From Paulownia fortunei (taxonomy: Eukaryota > Streptophyta > Magnoliopsida > Lamiales > Paulowniaceae): a DNA stretch of 64,000 nt. Below the pieces are notes generated by a model. It did no database searches. It was not told the DNA's origin and saw only the letters and a program-made list of their open reading frames with translations. Position numbers and translations under genes: made by a program. Shown one piece after another: positions 11,689 through 23,457 of the stretch; position 1 is the first letter of the stretch; each line of letters opens with the position of its first letter. The stretch lies in the NCBI GenBank assembly GCA_019321725.1, contig CM033121.1, positions 12,586,001 through 12,650,000 of the forward strand, read 5' to 3'.

Positions 11689-11740
11689 ATCTGCACAGAT
11701 TCAACAACAAATTAATCCAAGATCTCACTAAGTCTAGTGC

Positions 11741-11755
11741 CTGCTCTTAATGCCA
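11741..11755 (-). other. primer-binding site of copia D
   Basis: On the minus strand this reads TGGCATTAAGAGCAG, a degenerate form of the initiator Met tRNA complement TGGTATCAGAGC. It lies 2 bases inside the LTR end at 11758. Confidence 0.7.
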
Positions 11756-11757
11756 CT

Positions 11758-12841
11758 TGTTAGAATTTATTATTGTGTTTAATTAATCAAGTTAATCAGT
11801 ATACCAAATTCGTTATGTTTCAATTAATATTTGAACAAAGATTAAAACATGAAACGAAATGCACAATGGAATTTTAAATTGACACCAACAATTTTAACGA
11901 GGTTCATATATCAAATATTCTACTTCTCGAGGCCATGCCTAGAAAAAACAATCCACTATCAGTAAAATTTAATACAATACAATAATTGAACTTATAAAAC
12001 AAAACCAAAGACTCCCTCTTTATTTTGATATCATTCTTGTATTACTTCACTGATGGACTTGTTTGCGATCCCCTCGACTTCAATCTACCTTGTTGAACTC
12101 CCTTCAACATTGACCATTGCCAAACAGTAGAGCGTTCTTTTCTGAGAACTCACCTTCTTCTCCCGAAGGATGTTCAATGTGTTGTTCCAATATAGTCTAG
12201 AACAGACTTAAATCTCCATTTCTAGCTTGAAACTTGAACTTCAATCATAAACTCTGATGAACACTGGAGAGGGAATCGACTGCCTTTAATCTCTAGATTT
12301 TTTCTTGAAAATCAGTAGCTTAAAATATCGTGCATTTATGTTTAAATATATAAACTACTTTAGTTGATTCCTAAACTAATGCATAAAAAGATTCCTAGTC
12401 TATTATAAAGACTTTTCTTTCAAAACTCTTCTATGTACAAACATAAATAATCCTGAATCTTAGAATTAAAGATTGCACAAATTTCCTACTTTAAATAATG
12501 AATCACATCTTCTTAGGATGGTAGGAAATCTGTCAAGTCTCATTTTGATAAGATAAGTCCATAATAACTCTTCTTCCTCCCAATTGGACATATTTATTAG
12601 AAGTATCTTGTAAATTTATTTTCATAAATACTACAAGCATATCTTTAATAAACCAATTCAATATGGTAAGTAGAATAGTTTGATTCCTACAAGGAAATAA
12701 ATAAACATTAGTTAGTTTAGCATTAAAACTCTTCTTAAATATGAAAAACATAACATACTTTAATTAGAAGACTTAATAAATCAAATTTACCATTTTCATC
12801 AAATAATGTCAATTAAATAAATATGTCACACGAACTTAACA
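11758..12841 (-). repeat. 5' LTR of copia D (SIRE-type)
   Basis: On the plus strand it begins TGTTAGAATTTATT beside the primer-binding site. It is homologous to the LTR at 56297-57253: both carry an ACGAGGTTC-like stretch, a CTCGAGGCCA-like segment, the phrase AAAGACTCCCTCTTTA and GTTGAACTCCCTT in the same order. The outer boundary is less sure; a TTAACA terminus at 12841, like that of the other copy, gives about 1.08 kb. Confidence 0.65.
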
Positions 12842-13478
12842 AAACATATTTTGAATGAGTAGATTTCTTGTTGGAGGCATAATTGACTATTTTTTATGCT
12901 GCCATAAAACATAAATTTCATTAAATCTTTGAGGCATTTAATGGAAATACACATATGCAATTTCAGTAGTTTAACATGCTTATGAAATCAAATGCTCTGT
13001 AACCATTCCTGCAAAAATAGAGAACTATCTTATACATTACAGCCAAAAAAGTCCATATTACCATAAGCTAACATTTTCCAGTTGGTACATGCACCAACCA
13101 CATTACAGCTAATCTAAAAACATCCCAAGAGTTAATGTTTTAAAAATATATAATTAAATAGGAGTTTATTGCAAGTAATGTTGCGAAAATCAGACAGGTT
13201 TTGTCTAAGAGATCAAGTTTTATAGCAATTTTTGTGTAGAATAAAAGGCACAACTAATACCATCGTAACACTTAACATAATTATTTGGTATAGAAATCAT
13301 TTTATCAAGTGGGACTTTAATAAAAATAAGAAATAGATATGGCCTATACTATATAAATGAATCAATTAGAGGGACTAATATAATTTGGAAGAATTAGATA
13401 TTTTTACCCAACATATATATATTTTTTACAATAAAATAACAAAATAAAATTTGCTCACTTCAAAGAGGAAGGATATGG
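12842..13478. other. no gene seen
   Basis: AT-rich spacer with scattered stops in all frames between the LTR of copia D and a probable solo LTR. Confidence 0.5.
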
Positions 13479-13488
13479 TGTAATACCC

Positions 13489-13512
13489 ATATACATATAC
13501 GTATATGTATAT
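13489..13512. repeat. perfect 24-bp palindrome followed by a TA run
   Basis: Centred between 13500 and 13501, with arms ATATACATATAC and GTATATGTATAT. It is followed by TA repeats and a second partial arm to about 13532. It begins about 10 bases inside the LTR. Confidence 0.85.
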
Positions 13513-13799
13513 ATATATATATGTATATGTATGGAGATATATTTAACCTATAAAAAGAATGTTGTTGGTGCGCATTTCCTTTTCTGTATGCGATCTATTT
13601 GGAATATTATGAGTAGTCTGATAAGAGAATGTATGAAAGTTGCATAAATTAAGAGAGTGTGTCAAAGTTATCAAAATTGGAAAAGTAATCAAAGTTACCA
13701 AAATTAATACTCTTTAGTTCATTAGAATTAGAAAATTGATTATAACCATAACACTTTCCTTACAAAGAAAACCCTTTAGCTGAAGAAGACGTTGTTCCG

Positions 13800-13810
13800 T
13801 ATATAAAAGG
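13800..13810 (+). promoter_or_regulatory. TATA box of the solo LTR
   Basis: TATATAAAAGG, about 320 bases inside the LTR. A purine-rich stretch lies just downstream. A promoter here would be the U3-R boundary. Confidence 0.45.
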
Positions 13811-15870
13811 GAAGAATGAATAATGTACCAACATCATAAAAAAATGAAGAAGAAAAAAGAAGGCAGCTGAAGAGCAAAGAGCAAAAATCTCTTTCACCAA
13901 AGTGTACGAGTAAGTTTCATAACCTTTCTGCTCTTGAGGGTGCATTAGATTCTAAGAATTAATCTAGTCATACACTGATATTTTGGTTGAATGATATTAT
14001 CAAACTTATTAAATGAGCATTAGAATGTAATAAAGCTTTTGGGATTTTTGAGTTAAAATATAGGTTGGTTGATTCAAGAGAGAACAGTAAGAACAATTCA
14101 TTTTATTTGCATTCGATTGACTAGAGTCAATTTTGGTATTTTAATTAGTTTTAGTTTCATAGGATTGAACGAATAATTAATTGAGAATAGTAGTGCACAA
14201 TTTTAAGTTGGCTTCTAATATTTGGCATGTTGTGATAGAGGTCATAGTTGATAAGGTTTGAGCATAATGATATTCATCCATTTCTAGTTGGAAATAATCA
14301 AAAGTACAATTATTACTGCTCTATGGACTCAGTCAGTGGATGTAAGAATTGGCTGAATTATTTAATTAGGTGGAAGTATTGGAGTGGTGAGTGATAGATA
14401 TAATTAAACATGTAAGATTTAGTTTTTATAATGAATAAATCCACTTGCGCACATAGGAAAACAAAATTGAGATTTGGATGGTTATGGTCGGCAAATGAAG
14501 AAATCTCTTTTCCAAGTAACAAGAGTTTATCATGTGTTGCACATAAAGAAAAATAAAAATTATAGAGCTAGAAAATATAAAAGAAATGTTAGTATTGAGA
14601 AGGTAATATTATAGGTTTACCTTTGCTCTAGTAGTTTTCTATTTGATTTACGTTTTGAAAGAGTAGCTACAAGTTTAATTCATTATATTGGCTGGCAGGT
14701 TGAAGATATTCTATGTTAGTGCAAGTAGTTTTAAGTTGAATGCAATCGAGCAACTATCATTAGATTAATTAATTTTTATCTTATTATTCTAAATTAAAAC
14801 TCATTCATGTAGAAGTAACTTGCGAATTTCGGATACCAAACATTTGGAGTTGAGGTAAGTAACCTTTTGCTCTTTTGGTTTACCTAAACTCGTATATGTA
14901 GTACTTTTGGTATGCGTGTGTAAATTTTCTTACAATTTGGATCAAGCAAGTTTATATATGTACTTAACTGTAGACATGTGAAAATAATTTGTGTATTGTG
15001 ACTTTTAAATACAGAAATTGAGCATGCATTGAAATGTGATTTCATAAACATGGTGGTTTGTAAATATGGATATTGTAGAGGTGTTTTAAAACCCATTGTT
15101 GAGACCTTACATTATTGACTATTCCGGAATAGGCAATGGACTACTGACATTTGTTGGGATGTGAGAGTTTGGTTAGTGACCTAGTGCATGGGGGTTAAGC
15201 CTACACCAGTTACAGGGGCATTAAGTTTATCCCTGACCATGATTGTCTTATATGTTTGGTTTCACATTTTGAATTTTATATAGAGATTGGTTGATTTTCT
15301 TAACTACATATTTTTTTTAACTTATTGTTTTATATTATTAAATTGTTGGCATTCTCTTTTGGACCTCAAGTAATAAATAAATTATTTAATATTGATTAAA
15401 AATATATTACTACTTTTCTGGCTTGCTTGATCCAACTAGTTGGGTGTTTGGTTATTTACTGGACTGTCGTGCTCATGATTCTATTAATATTTTTTAGATA
15501 TTGAGACTTAGTAGCTTAGAAGAATAACCTTTGGAGTACGAGGAAATTTATGGAAGGAGTTCAAACTTGCTATTTCATTACTTTAGAATCATTTGATAAG
15601 ATGAGTTTTATTATTGAGAATATATTATCTTCATGGACTCTGTGGCTGATTTTAAACACAACTATGTTTATATTTGGTGATACTTACGGGATTATTGATT
15701 TATTTAGTTGATAGATTACATTAATTTATAAATCTCCATATTGATTTGATGATATTGATGCTCTATACCAATGATTTATATTAGATTAAATGAAAGCTAT
15801 TAGGTTAGCCTTGCAGGCTTTTGGGATATTCCGAAGAGCTTGCCGTGGTCTCGAAATTTGAGGCGTGACA

Positions 15871-16313
15871 ACCATTGTCATCATAAAATCTATTTCAGTG
15901 GTGGTTATTTAAATATTGCATGAAAACATACCATAAGACAAGAATTGATGAATGGTGAAGTTATATGGCAGTTTCAATGTAAACTAAGTGCATGAATTGT
16001 CTTGAGAATAGTTTGCATTATAACAAAGGTGTAAGAAGGGTGCATGACATGTAGCAAACTCTAACAACAAATCTTTAACAGTGATGAATCAATATTTCTT
16101 TTTCTATACAAATATTTCATGGTACAAATCCTAGATAATGTTTACTACCAAATGAAGACAATAGTATACCTCATTGTGTTTATTGATGAACTTACCTTGT
16201 GAGAATTGATAAGTTAAATTTTTGTGACAGCAATGTTGTTGGGAGGAATAGGAGTTGTTCTTTGTAATGCCCAATTATCTCTTACATAGCCAATAATATG
16301 CATTTTGCATGAA
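15871..16313. other. no gene seen
   Basis: Spacer between the solo LTR and copia B; AT-rich, with no ORF or repeat recognised. Confidence 0.5.
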
Positions 16314-16318
16314 TATAT

Positions 16319-18462
16319 TGTTAGAGTAGTGCCTAGCGTGCCAATTATTCTGGCCATTTTTATACTTTTGCGAATCATTCTTATTTATATTAATATCATT
16401 TAAATGACAATCTTTATCTTAAATTCATCATAAGAATTAGATAAAGTCCTTAGATTACACATAGCTATGGGGTATGGTTGCGCATATGATGGTGATCGTG
16501 GAATATACCTCTAAGGCTGTGATCTTAAAACGTTCCAAATTAAGGATCAATGAGATGGGGCATCATTGATCCCGTTGAGACTTACGCATACGATGTAGGC
16601 TCAAAAGGAGGATGCCTCATTCCATAGGTATTGGTGTGGAGACACTAGTGCATGTATGCGGGTGCTTGGTGGGAACAAGTATAATGAACAACCCCACTTG
16701 AAAATTCCCAATTGGAAATATTCTATTGTTGAATGAAAATTTTCTCGTTACGATAGTTCAAGAATTAGTCTTTGGACTTGAGGCACCATGGTAACCTTGT
16801 GCATGACATGTTGTACTTTGATGTATTTTCCGATTGCATAACAATCACAAGGGATTTATATTGGGTGTAACATCTTCATGTATGGAGATTAATAAGTGGC
16901 CAACAAAGGATCCGTCACCTATCTAGATGAATAGGTGAATCTCCTATGTATTCTACTGTATTTAACTCTAAAATCCTTGACCAAGGTTGGATGGAAATTA
17001 GACGTGGGGTTTTCTAATCATTCATCATCGAGTCAAGCTACTAGGAATGGAAACATAGTTATTGAGTTAATGGAGTTTCGACTAAACATCCATGCCCTAG
17101 GCTCAATCGGGAGATTAGATGACGGAAGGACCGTACTTGTATGGTATTCGTAATTGAAATAGGTTCGCACATTCATCTTAGACTAGGAGTCATGATGCAT
17201 TGCTAGGTGCTTCCCATGTCTTATGGGTTCTTGGAATTAATGAGTTAATTCCAAGAGAATTAATTAATTGGATTAATTAATTAGAATAATTAATTGTTCA
17301 ACTAAGTCACAAGAGTTGTGAGCCCACGGCTAGCTTAAAGTGAACCTAAGGGCTCACACACAAAACTTGGACAAATCCATTTCTAGCCAAGAAATTAATC
17401 CAAGTGTTGGATTAAATTAATTAATGTGATTAATTAATGGGGTTAAATTAATTCAAGTGTGGAATTAATTCAATTAATTAATTAGATTAATTGATTGGAC
17501 CTAATTAGATTAGGAAGCCCAATTGAAATATTTAATTAATTGATTGGATCAATTAAGTAAGATGGACCTAATTAATTAAATGAATTAATTTAATTGATTG
17601 GATTAATTAAAGTAGAGCCTAATTGATTACTTAGGCCTAGGCCCATTAGGTGTGGGCTTATAGGAAGCCCATTAGAAAATTGGATTGGAAATCTAATTCC
17701 TAGAGGAAGTTGAATTGGGAATTCAATTTCTATGAGGTAATAAGGAAAAAGAAAAGTTCTTATGGGATAAGGAAACTTACCAAAAGAGTTGGAGATAAGA
17801 AAGGAAGAAGAGTCTTATATGAAAAGAACTTGTGATAGTCTTGATTGACAATCTTCTTGGATATTTTAATGGGGATTTCAATTGCAGATTTTTGGAAACA
17901 AAAATAGTTTTCTTTCATCCCCAAAAGTTCGTCCCTCTTTTTCTTTCAATCTCCAAAAGTTCACCAACCTTTTATCTAGTTTAATTCTTGATTTAATTGT
18001 TGAATTAAGAATTAAATTAAACACATAAAACACTAATTGTTAGTGTGTTCTTGTTCCAAACAAAATCATTTTGGGATAGAATTATCGAATCAAAAACTAC
18101 TAGCATAGGATTCGGTTGCGAGTGAGCATCCAAGGTGTGGATACCGTTAGAGGGATAACATTTGGGATCCTAGAAGCGAATCAGATTTCAATCAAAGGAG
18201 TTTTGAATTGAAGAACATGGAGATACTTTCATGCAGGGATAATGATTTGAATCGTTTCAATCCCTACATCAGCCGGAGTGCAAATCAAGGTAAGGGTTTC
18301 TGAAACTTTCTTACTTTAATTATCAGAAAAACGCACAACTGAGTAATTGCGAAAGGGTTTCAGAATTCGTTTTAATTACATCTGATATAATGTATATTAT
18401 GTTTTTTAAAAATTTTTAAATTCCGCTACGTATACATTTTCCGGGATCGCGCGAACCCAGCA
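16319..18462 (+). repeat. 5' LTR of copia B
   Basis: 2144 bp, starting TGTTAGAGTAGTGCC and ending GCGAACCCAGCA. It contains a block (about 17220-17640) dense in TTAATTAA and GGATTAATT motifs. A 72-codon open frame at 16935 is repeated in the 3' LTR at 24072, but this follows from LTR identity and is not treated as a gene. Confidence 0.93.
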
Positions 18463-18463
18463 G

Positions 18464-18481
18464 TGGTATCAGAGCCAGGTT
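18464..18481 (+). other. primer-binding site of copia B (initiator Met tRNA)
   Basis: TGGTATCAGAGCCAGGTT is a full 18-base match to the complement of the plant initiator Met tRNA 3' end as I know it. It lies one base inside the LTR end. Confidence 0.93.
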
Positions 18482-18639
18482 CGTGCATTTCTGATACTTT
18501 TCGATTATGTTTATTTAATATATGTGATATATTAAATATTTAAATGTGTGATTGGTTTTGAATCAATTAATTTCTTTGTTTGGGATTAATATTATTAATG
18601 ATTTTAAATATTAAAACGATTAAGAATTGAGATGAGTTA

Positions 18640-18880
18640 AGAAATTGGATTTCTTGATTTTCAAGAATTTCAAGATTTATGAATTCTTGAATTTCTTGAT
18701 CCAAAAATTTCAAGATTTGTGAAATCTTGAATTTCTTGAAACGTGGCAAGAAATAAAAAAATCAAATAAGTTGATTTATTGATCAAGAAAATTAGTTTTT
18801 ATCAGTTTTTCAAAATTTCTTGATGAGATCAAGAAACTATGAAATCAAGATTTTGTGAAAATCTTGAATTCTTGGACATT
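18640..18880 (+). repeat. leader block of interleaved inverted repeats (TTCTTGA / TCAAGAA)
   Basis: Just after the primer-binding site, short forms of CAAGAATTTC, AATCTTGAATTTCTTGA and their complements recur about every 20-30 bases. Many pairs can form hairpins. Three exact TTCnnGAA palindromes are at 18660-18667, 18684-18691 and 18733-18740. This may be RNA structure for packaging or dimerisation, or a regulatory cluster. It is absent from the related copy C. Confidence 0.7.
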
Positions 18881-18900
18881 AAAAAAAAATAAAAAAATGG

Positions 18901-19135
18901 AGTGCAGACCACCCGACGTGTGGCGTCGAGTGGGCTATCGGCCACCCGACATCGCACTGGCTCGCTCGCTGGCACCCGACGTGCGACGTCGGGTGGGCAG
19001 CCGGCACCCGACGTGCGGGTGCCAGCCACCTGACATGCGGGTGTCGGGTAGCCAGTTGGCACCCGACGTGCGGGCGCCAGCCGCCCGATGGGTGGTCTTC
19101 CAGCCACTCGACGGCAGCAGCCTTGTTGAACTGTT
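18901..19135 (+). repeat. GC-rich minisatellite in the leader of copia B
   Basis: An abrupt GC- and CpG-rich island in AT-rich DNA. It is built from about seven units of 22-33 bp that begin CACCCGACGTG (variants CACCCGACATC, CACCTGACATG, CGCCCGATGGG) and often continue CGGGTGCCAGC. Units contain internal inverted pairs (CCCGAC/GTCGGG). Three overlapping open frames here are by-products of the repeat and not genes. Confidence 0.85.
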
Positions 19136-19149
19136 GTCCATCCGGCCTC

Positions 19150-20485
19150 GTTACGTAATTGTTACATGAAGTTTATGAGTTTTTATTTTAAAATTAAATG
19201 TTAATTTTAATTTTTGAAAAATTCATTTTTCATAAAAATCTCAAATTAAAAAAAAATTTGCACATAACATAATCGGTAAATTTATATGTTTTCATTATCA
19301 TGTGATGATTTATGTTAAGCATGCTAGTTAGATGATCATGGAGCCTAGGCCAATGTGATTGGTTTAATTTTATGCATAATTGGTTATTTTTGGTTTTAAT
19401 TAAAATGAGGCCTGCGAGTCTCACCTTTCTCTTGATGTATTTCTATCTCCCTCCTATGTATCTCCCCTTGGAATTATTCCAAGGTTTCTTGTAGTTTTAG
19501 CAAATGTAATGAGAGTAGAATTAGGCGGTGAGGTTAATCTTTTTATAATTTGGCGGACATTACAAGAATATTGAATGAAGACGGAGAAAAAGCGAGGAAA
19601 CAAGGCCCATGAATATATGGATATATTTATGTAATAGATAGGTCTATTTGCATTTTAATTATCACCCTTAGATTGACCTAGATCTACTTTGGCTCAAGTG
19701 GATCGCATAGGATTAAAGGCTCATGATCATCTATTTATTTTAGGATGTATGTGATACATGTTGTGTTTATTTAATGCTTCCTTATGATGTATGTTTGTCA
19801 ACGTTAGGATAGTGAACATTAAATAAACAAGAAAAGAAAACGATGAGACCTTTTATAATAAATCTAGTATGACCCTCACTTGAAAATGTTTCAAGTTGAG
19901 AACCTTTATTAGTTCAATATCAAGCGTAAATGGGCAATATTGGGTAGGACCCAATTGTCTATGCCTTCCATCAAAAGTAGTGGCATGTCGATACGCTACC
20001 ACATTTAGTCCGTTGGCCATGAGTCGTGGGATGTGCTAAGTGTAGGCAAGTTGTGACCACTACTAAGCATTGAGATGCCTATGGAGTGGACTCGTCTTTA
20101 TCGTTGGCCATGAGTCATGGGACGTTTAGATGCTCCATCTACATGGATGTTTGATGGGTAATACTTGACGCTTAGTACCATATGGGCTCATAAAATTGGG
20201 GTGTATGGAAGAGGTGAGGCAAAATAGTTTGAGGTTGCATGGGTATGCAATTGCTAATATTGTTAGCTACCTTTTAGTTTTGTTGTATGGGCTCATAAAA
20301 TTGGGGTGTATGGCAAGGCTAGTTGGACCTCAAGCCCACTAAGAAATTAGATTTCCCGAATTTCCATCTAGAGAGTGATGAGATTTGAATAAAATAGTGG
20401 GAGACATTTATGATTAAAGACCATATCATAAATGGATATTAATTAAATGAATACTTAAATTTCTGTCTCGCATAGGATAATGGTT
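19150..20485 (+). other. long untranslated leader of copia B
   Basis: No coding frame. The region is homologous to 52260-53550 in copia C, sharing phrases such as GATGATCATGGAGCCTA, ACCTAGATCTACTTTGG and TGCTACCACATTTAG-like sequence in the same order. This makes it a conserved leader between primer-binding site and gag. Confidence 0.7.
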
Positions 20486-20539
20486 ATTGCTAGTAATTCC
20501 ACATAGGATAATCTAGACAAACAGACAAACTTACCAGCT

Positions 20540-20610
20540 CAATATAGATGTTTGTCACCATTGTGGATATTTAGGGCATAGAAAGAGGAAACACAAGTAT
20601 TGATTTGCTT
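20540..20610 (+). pseudogene. copia B Gag zinc-knuckle remnant
   Basis: Reads CHHCGYLGHRKRKHK, a CCHC knuckle whose last Cys is His. It follows directly after the leader (end about 20485), so almost all of gag is deleted in this copy; the related copy C keeps about 0.7 kb of gag at the same place. Confidence 0.7.
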
Positions 20611-20619
20611 AGTTGAATT

Positions 20620-23440
20620 AGAAGGGGTTCTAATTCAAGTTTATACATTGTTGATATCAACCATTAAGGTTGATAAATTTTTCCTTGGATATTGGATATC
20701 GGATATGATCCCATCTTTGCAAGGGGTTGTAGTGGATGACAAGAAAAATAGAGACTAAGATAAAGGACGATCCTTAAGCTTGAGAATAAAGTAAGTGTTG
20801 CTTTATTGGCTATAGGAATGATCCACTTAACTCTGGATGGAATTAGGATAGTATTAGTTAATTGTCTTTGCTACATTGACAAATGAACTATACAATCCCA
20901 ACATTCTATGCTACATAATCAATAAAGTAATCTAAGAATTAGATAATCAAAACAGTGCATACTTGTGGTTAGCTAGATTAGGTCATATTTCTAAAGAAAG
21001 AGTTCAAAAGATGGCATATTTGCTTGACCTTTTGGACTTGTATGAGGTGCCAACTTGTAAATCTTATCTTTAGGAAAACATGACCAAATCACCATTTGTG
21101 GGACAAATGGAGCAAACCATGCCTTTGGATGTGATCCAAAGGAATGTAAGCAGTCCACTAAGTGTTAGTGTACAAACGAACTATTTTTACTTCATCATTC
21201 TAAGATCCTTTGAAGGGTTCAAAGAATTTAGACATGAAGTAGAGAATTAAATTGGCCAAAGTATTAAATCAATCGATGTGATCGATGAAGAGAATACTAA
21301 GGTGGTAAGTTCTTGATTATCTAATGGAGAATTAGATTCTCACTTTAAGTGAATCCAAGTTGAGTTTCACTTATTTCCTCCTTCATTATGGGAATTCACC
21401 CTAGAATCAATGATATTCTTATCAAGTAAGGATATCATCTAAATCGGTGCTAAAAAAACATCATATGTGATATGATGTGGTAAAAGACCCCTCGTATATA
21501 TACCTAAGGGTATAAATGGGCCTGCTTCTTTAAAGCAGTTAGTGGGAGATAAGATGGATATGAATCCAGCTTATGCAAATTTGTAGGGTATTTAAATGAA
21601 TCTAAAGAATACCATTTCTATGGTTCCTAATAACAAAATAGTTTATTTTCTAGGGACACTACCTTCTTGAGAAGAAGGAATTTCTATTAGATAGAAATTG
21701 CTAGATCATAGAACTTGAAATAGTTCAAGAACCACAGTTTGTCTCACAAGTGGCAATGGTGTATGAACAAATTACTAAAACTTCTAGTACACAACCTTCA
21801 ATGAGATCTGAAAGGATCTCGGGGCTACTTATACGATAAAAGTCTCTTGCTAAAGAGTAGCAAGGAGGATCTCCTTTTTAAATATTGATCTTACTAAGGA
21901 GTAATAATGTACGACATCAATTCGAAAATTGGCAAAATGCCATGCAATCCAAAATTGACTCTATGTACTCCAACAAGGTTTGACCTTGGTGGACCCATTA
22001 GTGGGAATGGTTCCCATTAGCTACAAATGGGTCTGCAAATATAAATTGAAGAACATGGGAGGTGGTGACCTATAAAGGTACGACTGGTAGCAAAGTGTTA
22101 CGCTCATAGTCAAGGTGTTGACTATTGAGGATACTTTTTACCAGACGTGATGCTAAAGTCCATTTAGAGTATGCTAGTTATATCTATGTATTACGACTAC
22201 TAGATATGGCAAAGGGATATGAAGACCGTCTTTCTCAATAGGGGTATTGAGAAAGGGATATAAGTTAAGCGGTCTGAGGTCTTCATATCAAACAAACGCA
22301 AGCAAAAAGTTTGCAAGCTTCAGAGATCTGTTAAAACTCAAAATAAATTTTTCGAATGTGGAACATTCGATTCTCTAAAGCAATCAAATGGTTTGATTTC
22401 CTTAGGAATGCGAATGAGCCATATGTGTACAAGAGGGTTAGTGGGAGTATGGTGATGATTGTTGTGTTTTATGTTGATGACATTTTACTCATAGAGATGA
22501 TGTAGAAATGTTGCAGTCAACTGAGACTTGTCATCTACAAAGTTCTCCAAGAGGGATTTGGGATAAGCATCATAGGGATTGGGGATTAAGATTTATGGTG
22601 ATAGATCTGAAAGGATACTTGGACTATCCTAAATCCAAGTACATAGATTAGATGCTAAAAGGGTTTAGCATGAAAGAATCCTAGGTGAGATTCTTGTTTA
22701 TGAGTCATGCGATTTTTCTTTCGAAGTCCTCGTCCCCAAAGACTTTTGAAAGAAAGAGAAATAATGACTCACATATTTTATACATCATTGAAAGAAAGCA
22801 TAAAATATGCAAATCTATGTACATGATTTGATATCAGAAATGCTCTAAGTGTTACGAGCAAAATATCAATCAATTTGATGCGAAAAGCATTAGAAGCCGT
22901 AAAGACGATCTTTAGTACTTATGAAGCACTTTCTTTTTGGAGTTTGGTTATGGAGAACTGAAACTTAGATGCTTCATCTAGTTTTTAGTCTAAAGTAGAT
23001 GACTTGAAGTCTATGTCTAAATTCGTGTTCATCCAAAATGGTGGGACGGTTAGTTGGAAAGAGTTCCAAGCTTATAACAACCGTGGATTCTACCACCGTG
23101 GTTGAATACATCTGGGCATACGATGCTGGAAAAATGGATTGTTTGGATAAGGAACTTAATCTAAATGTTAGATGTAGTTCCAACCATTGTTGATTGAGTA
23201 CTGGAGTATTGCGATAACAATAGGGCTATTGCACAAGCAAAGAAGCCAAGGTCTCATCAAACGATCCAAGCAGAAATAGATTAGCAATACCGTGGTTATG
23301 AAAATCATTGGTAGAGGCAACATCAGCGTGGAAAGTTTTGCCTCGGCAGAAAATATAGCAGACCCACTGTTTTAACCCTTTAGATAAGTATTTGAAGGAC
23401 ATCTTCAGAAGATGTGCTTTAATACGAAGGCAATTGTCTC
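20620..23440 (+). pseudogene. copia B protease-integrase-RT-RNase H remnant
   Basis: Pol is degraded but readable in order. A faint protease region (about 20620-20900) is followed by the pre-integrase motif AYLWLARLGHISKERVQ (about 20955-21010) and CKSYL. Traces of the integrase core follow to about 21700. RT fragments include NAMQSKIDSMYSNKV (about 21940) and YVYKRVSGSMVMI with the active site FYVDDILLI (about 22466-22495, catalytic Asp pair intact). RNase H shows a trace at about 23025-23060 and the ADPL-type C-terminus at about 23345-23375. Dozens of stops make it non-functional. Confidence 0.85.
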
Positions 23441-23443
23441 TAG

Positions 23444-23457
23444 GGTAAGTGGGAGAT
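23444..23457 (+). other. polypurine tract of copia B
   Basis: GGTAAGTGGGAGAT directly precedes the TGTTAGAG start of the 3' LTR. It primes plus-strand DNA synthesis. Confidence 0.85.

Larger units (their letters stand above)
13479..15870 (+). repeat. probable solo LTR (Ty3-gypsy chromovirus-like)
   Basis: Starts TGTAATACCC and ends GAGGCGTGACA, termini typical of long gypsy LTRs. Near the right end it has the phrases ACTGGACTGTCGTGCTCAT and GCCGTGGTCTCGAAATTTG, which I associate with chromovirus LTRs. A TATA box lies at 13800. No internal coding region or second copy is adjacent. The flanks (TATGG and ACCAT) do not form a clean 5-bp duplication, so one boundary may be wrong or mutated. Confidence 0.55.

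Noticed and set aside
16935..17153. 72-codon open frame, repeated with few changes at 24072-24290
   Set aside because: Both copies lie at the same place in the two LTRs of copia B; LTR identity explains the conservation. There is no recognisable domain, and the matching C LTR region (about 30060-30290) does not keep the frame.
18829..19169. Three overlapping open frames with Arg/Pro/Gly-rich products on both strands
   Set aside because: They are produced by the GC-rich minisatellite, which lacks AT-rich stop codons; no domain and no start context.
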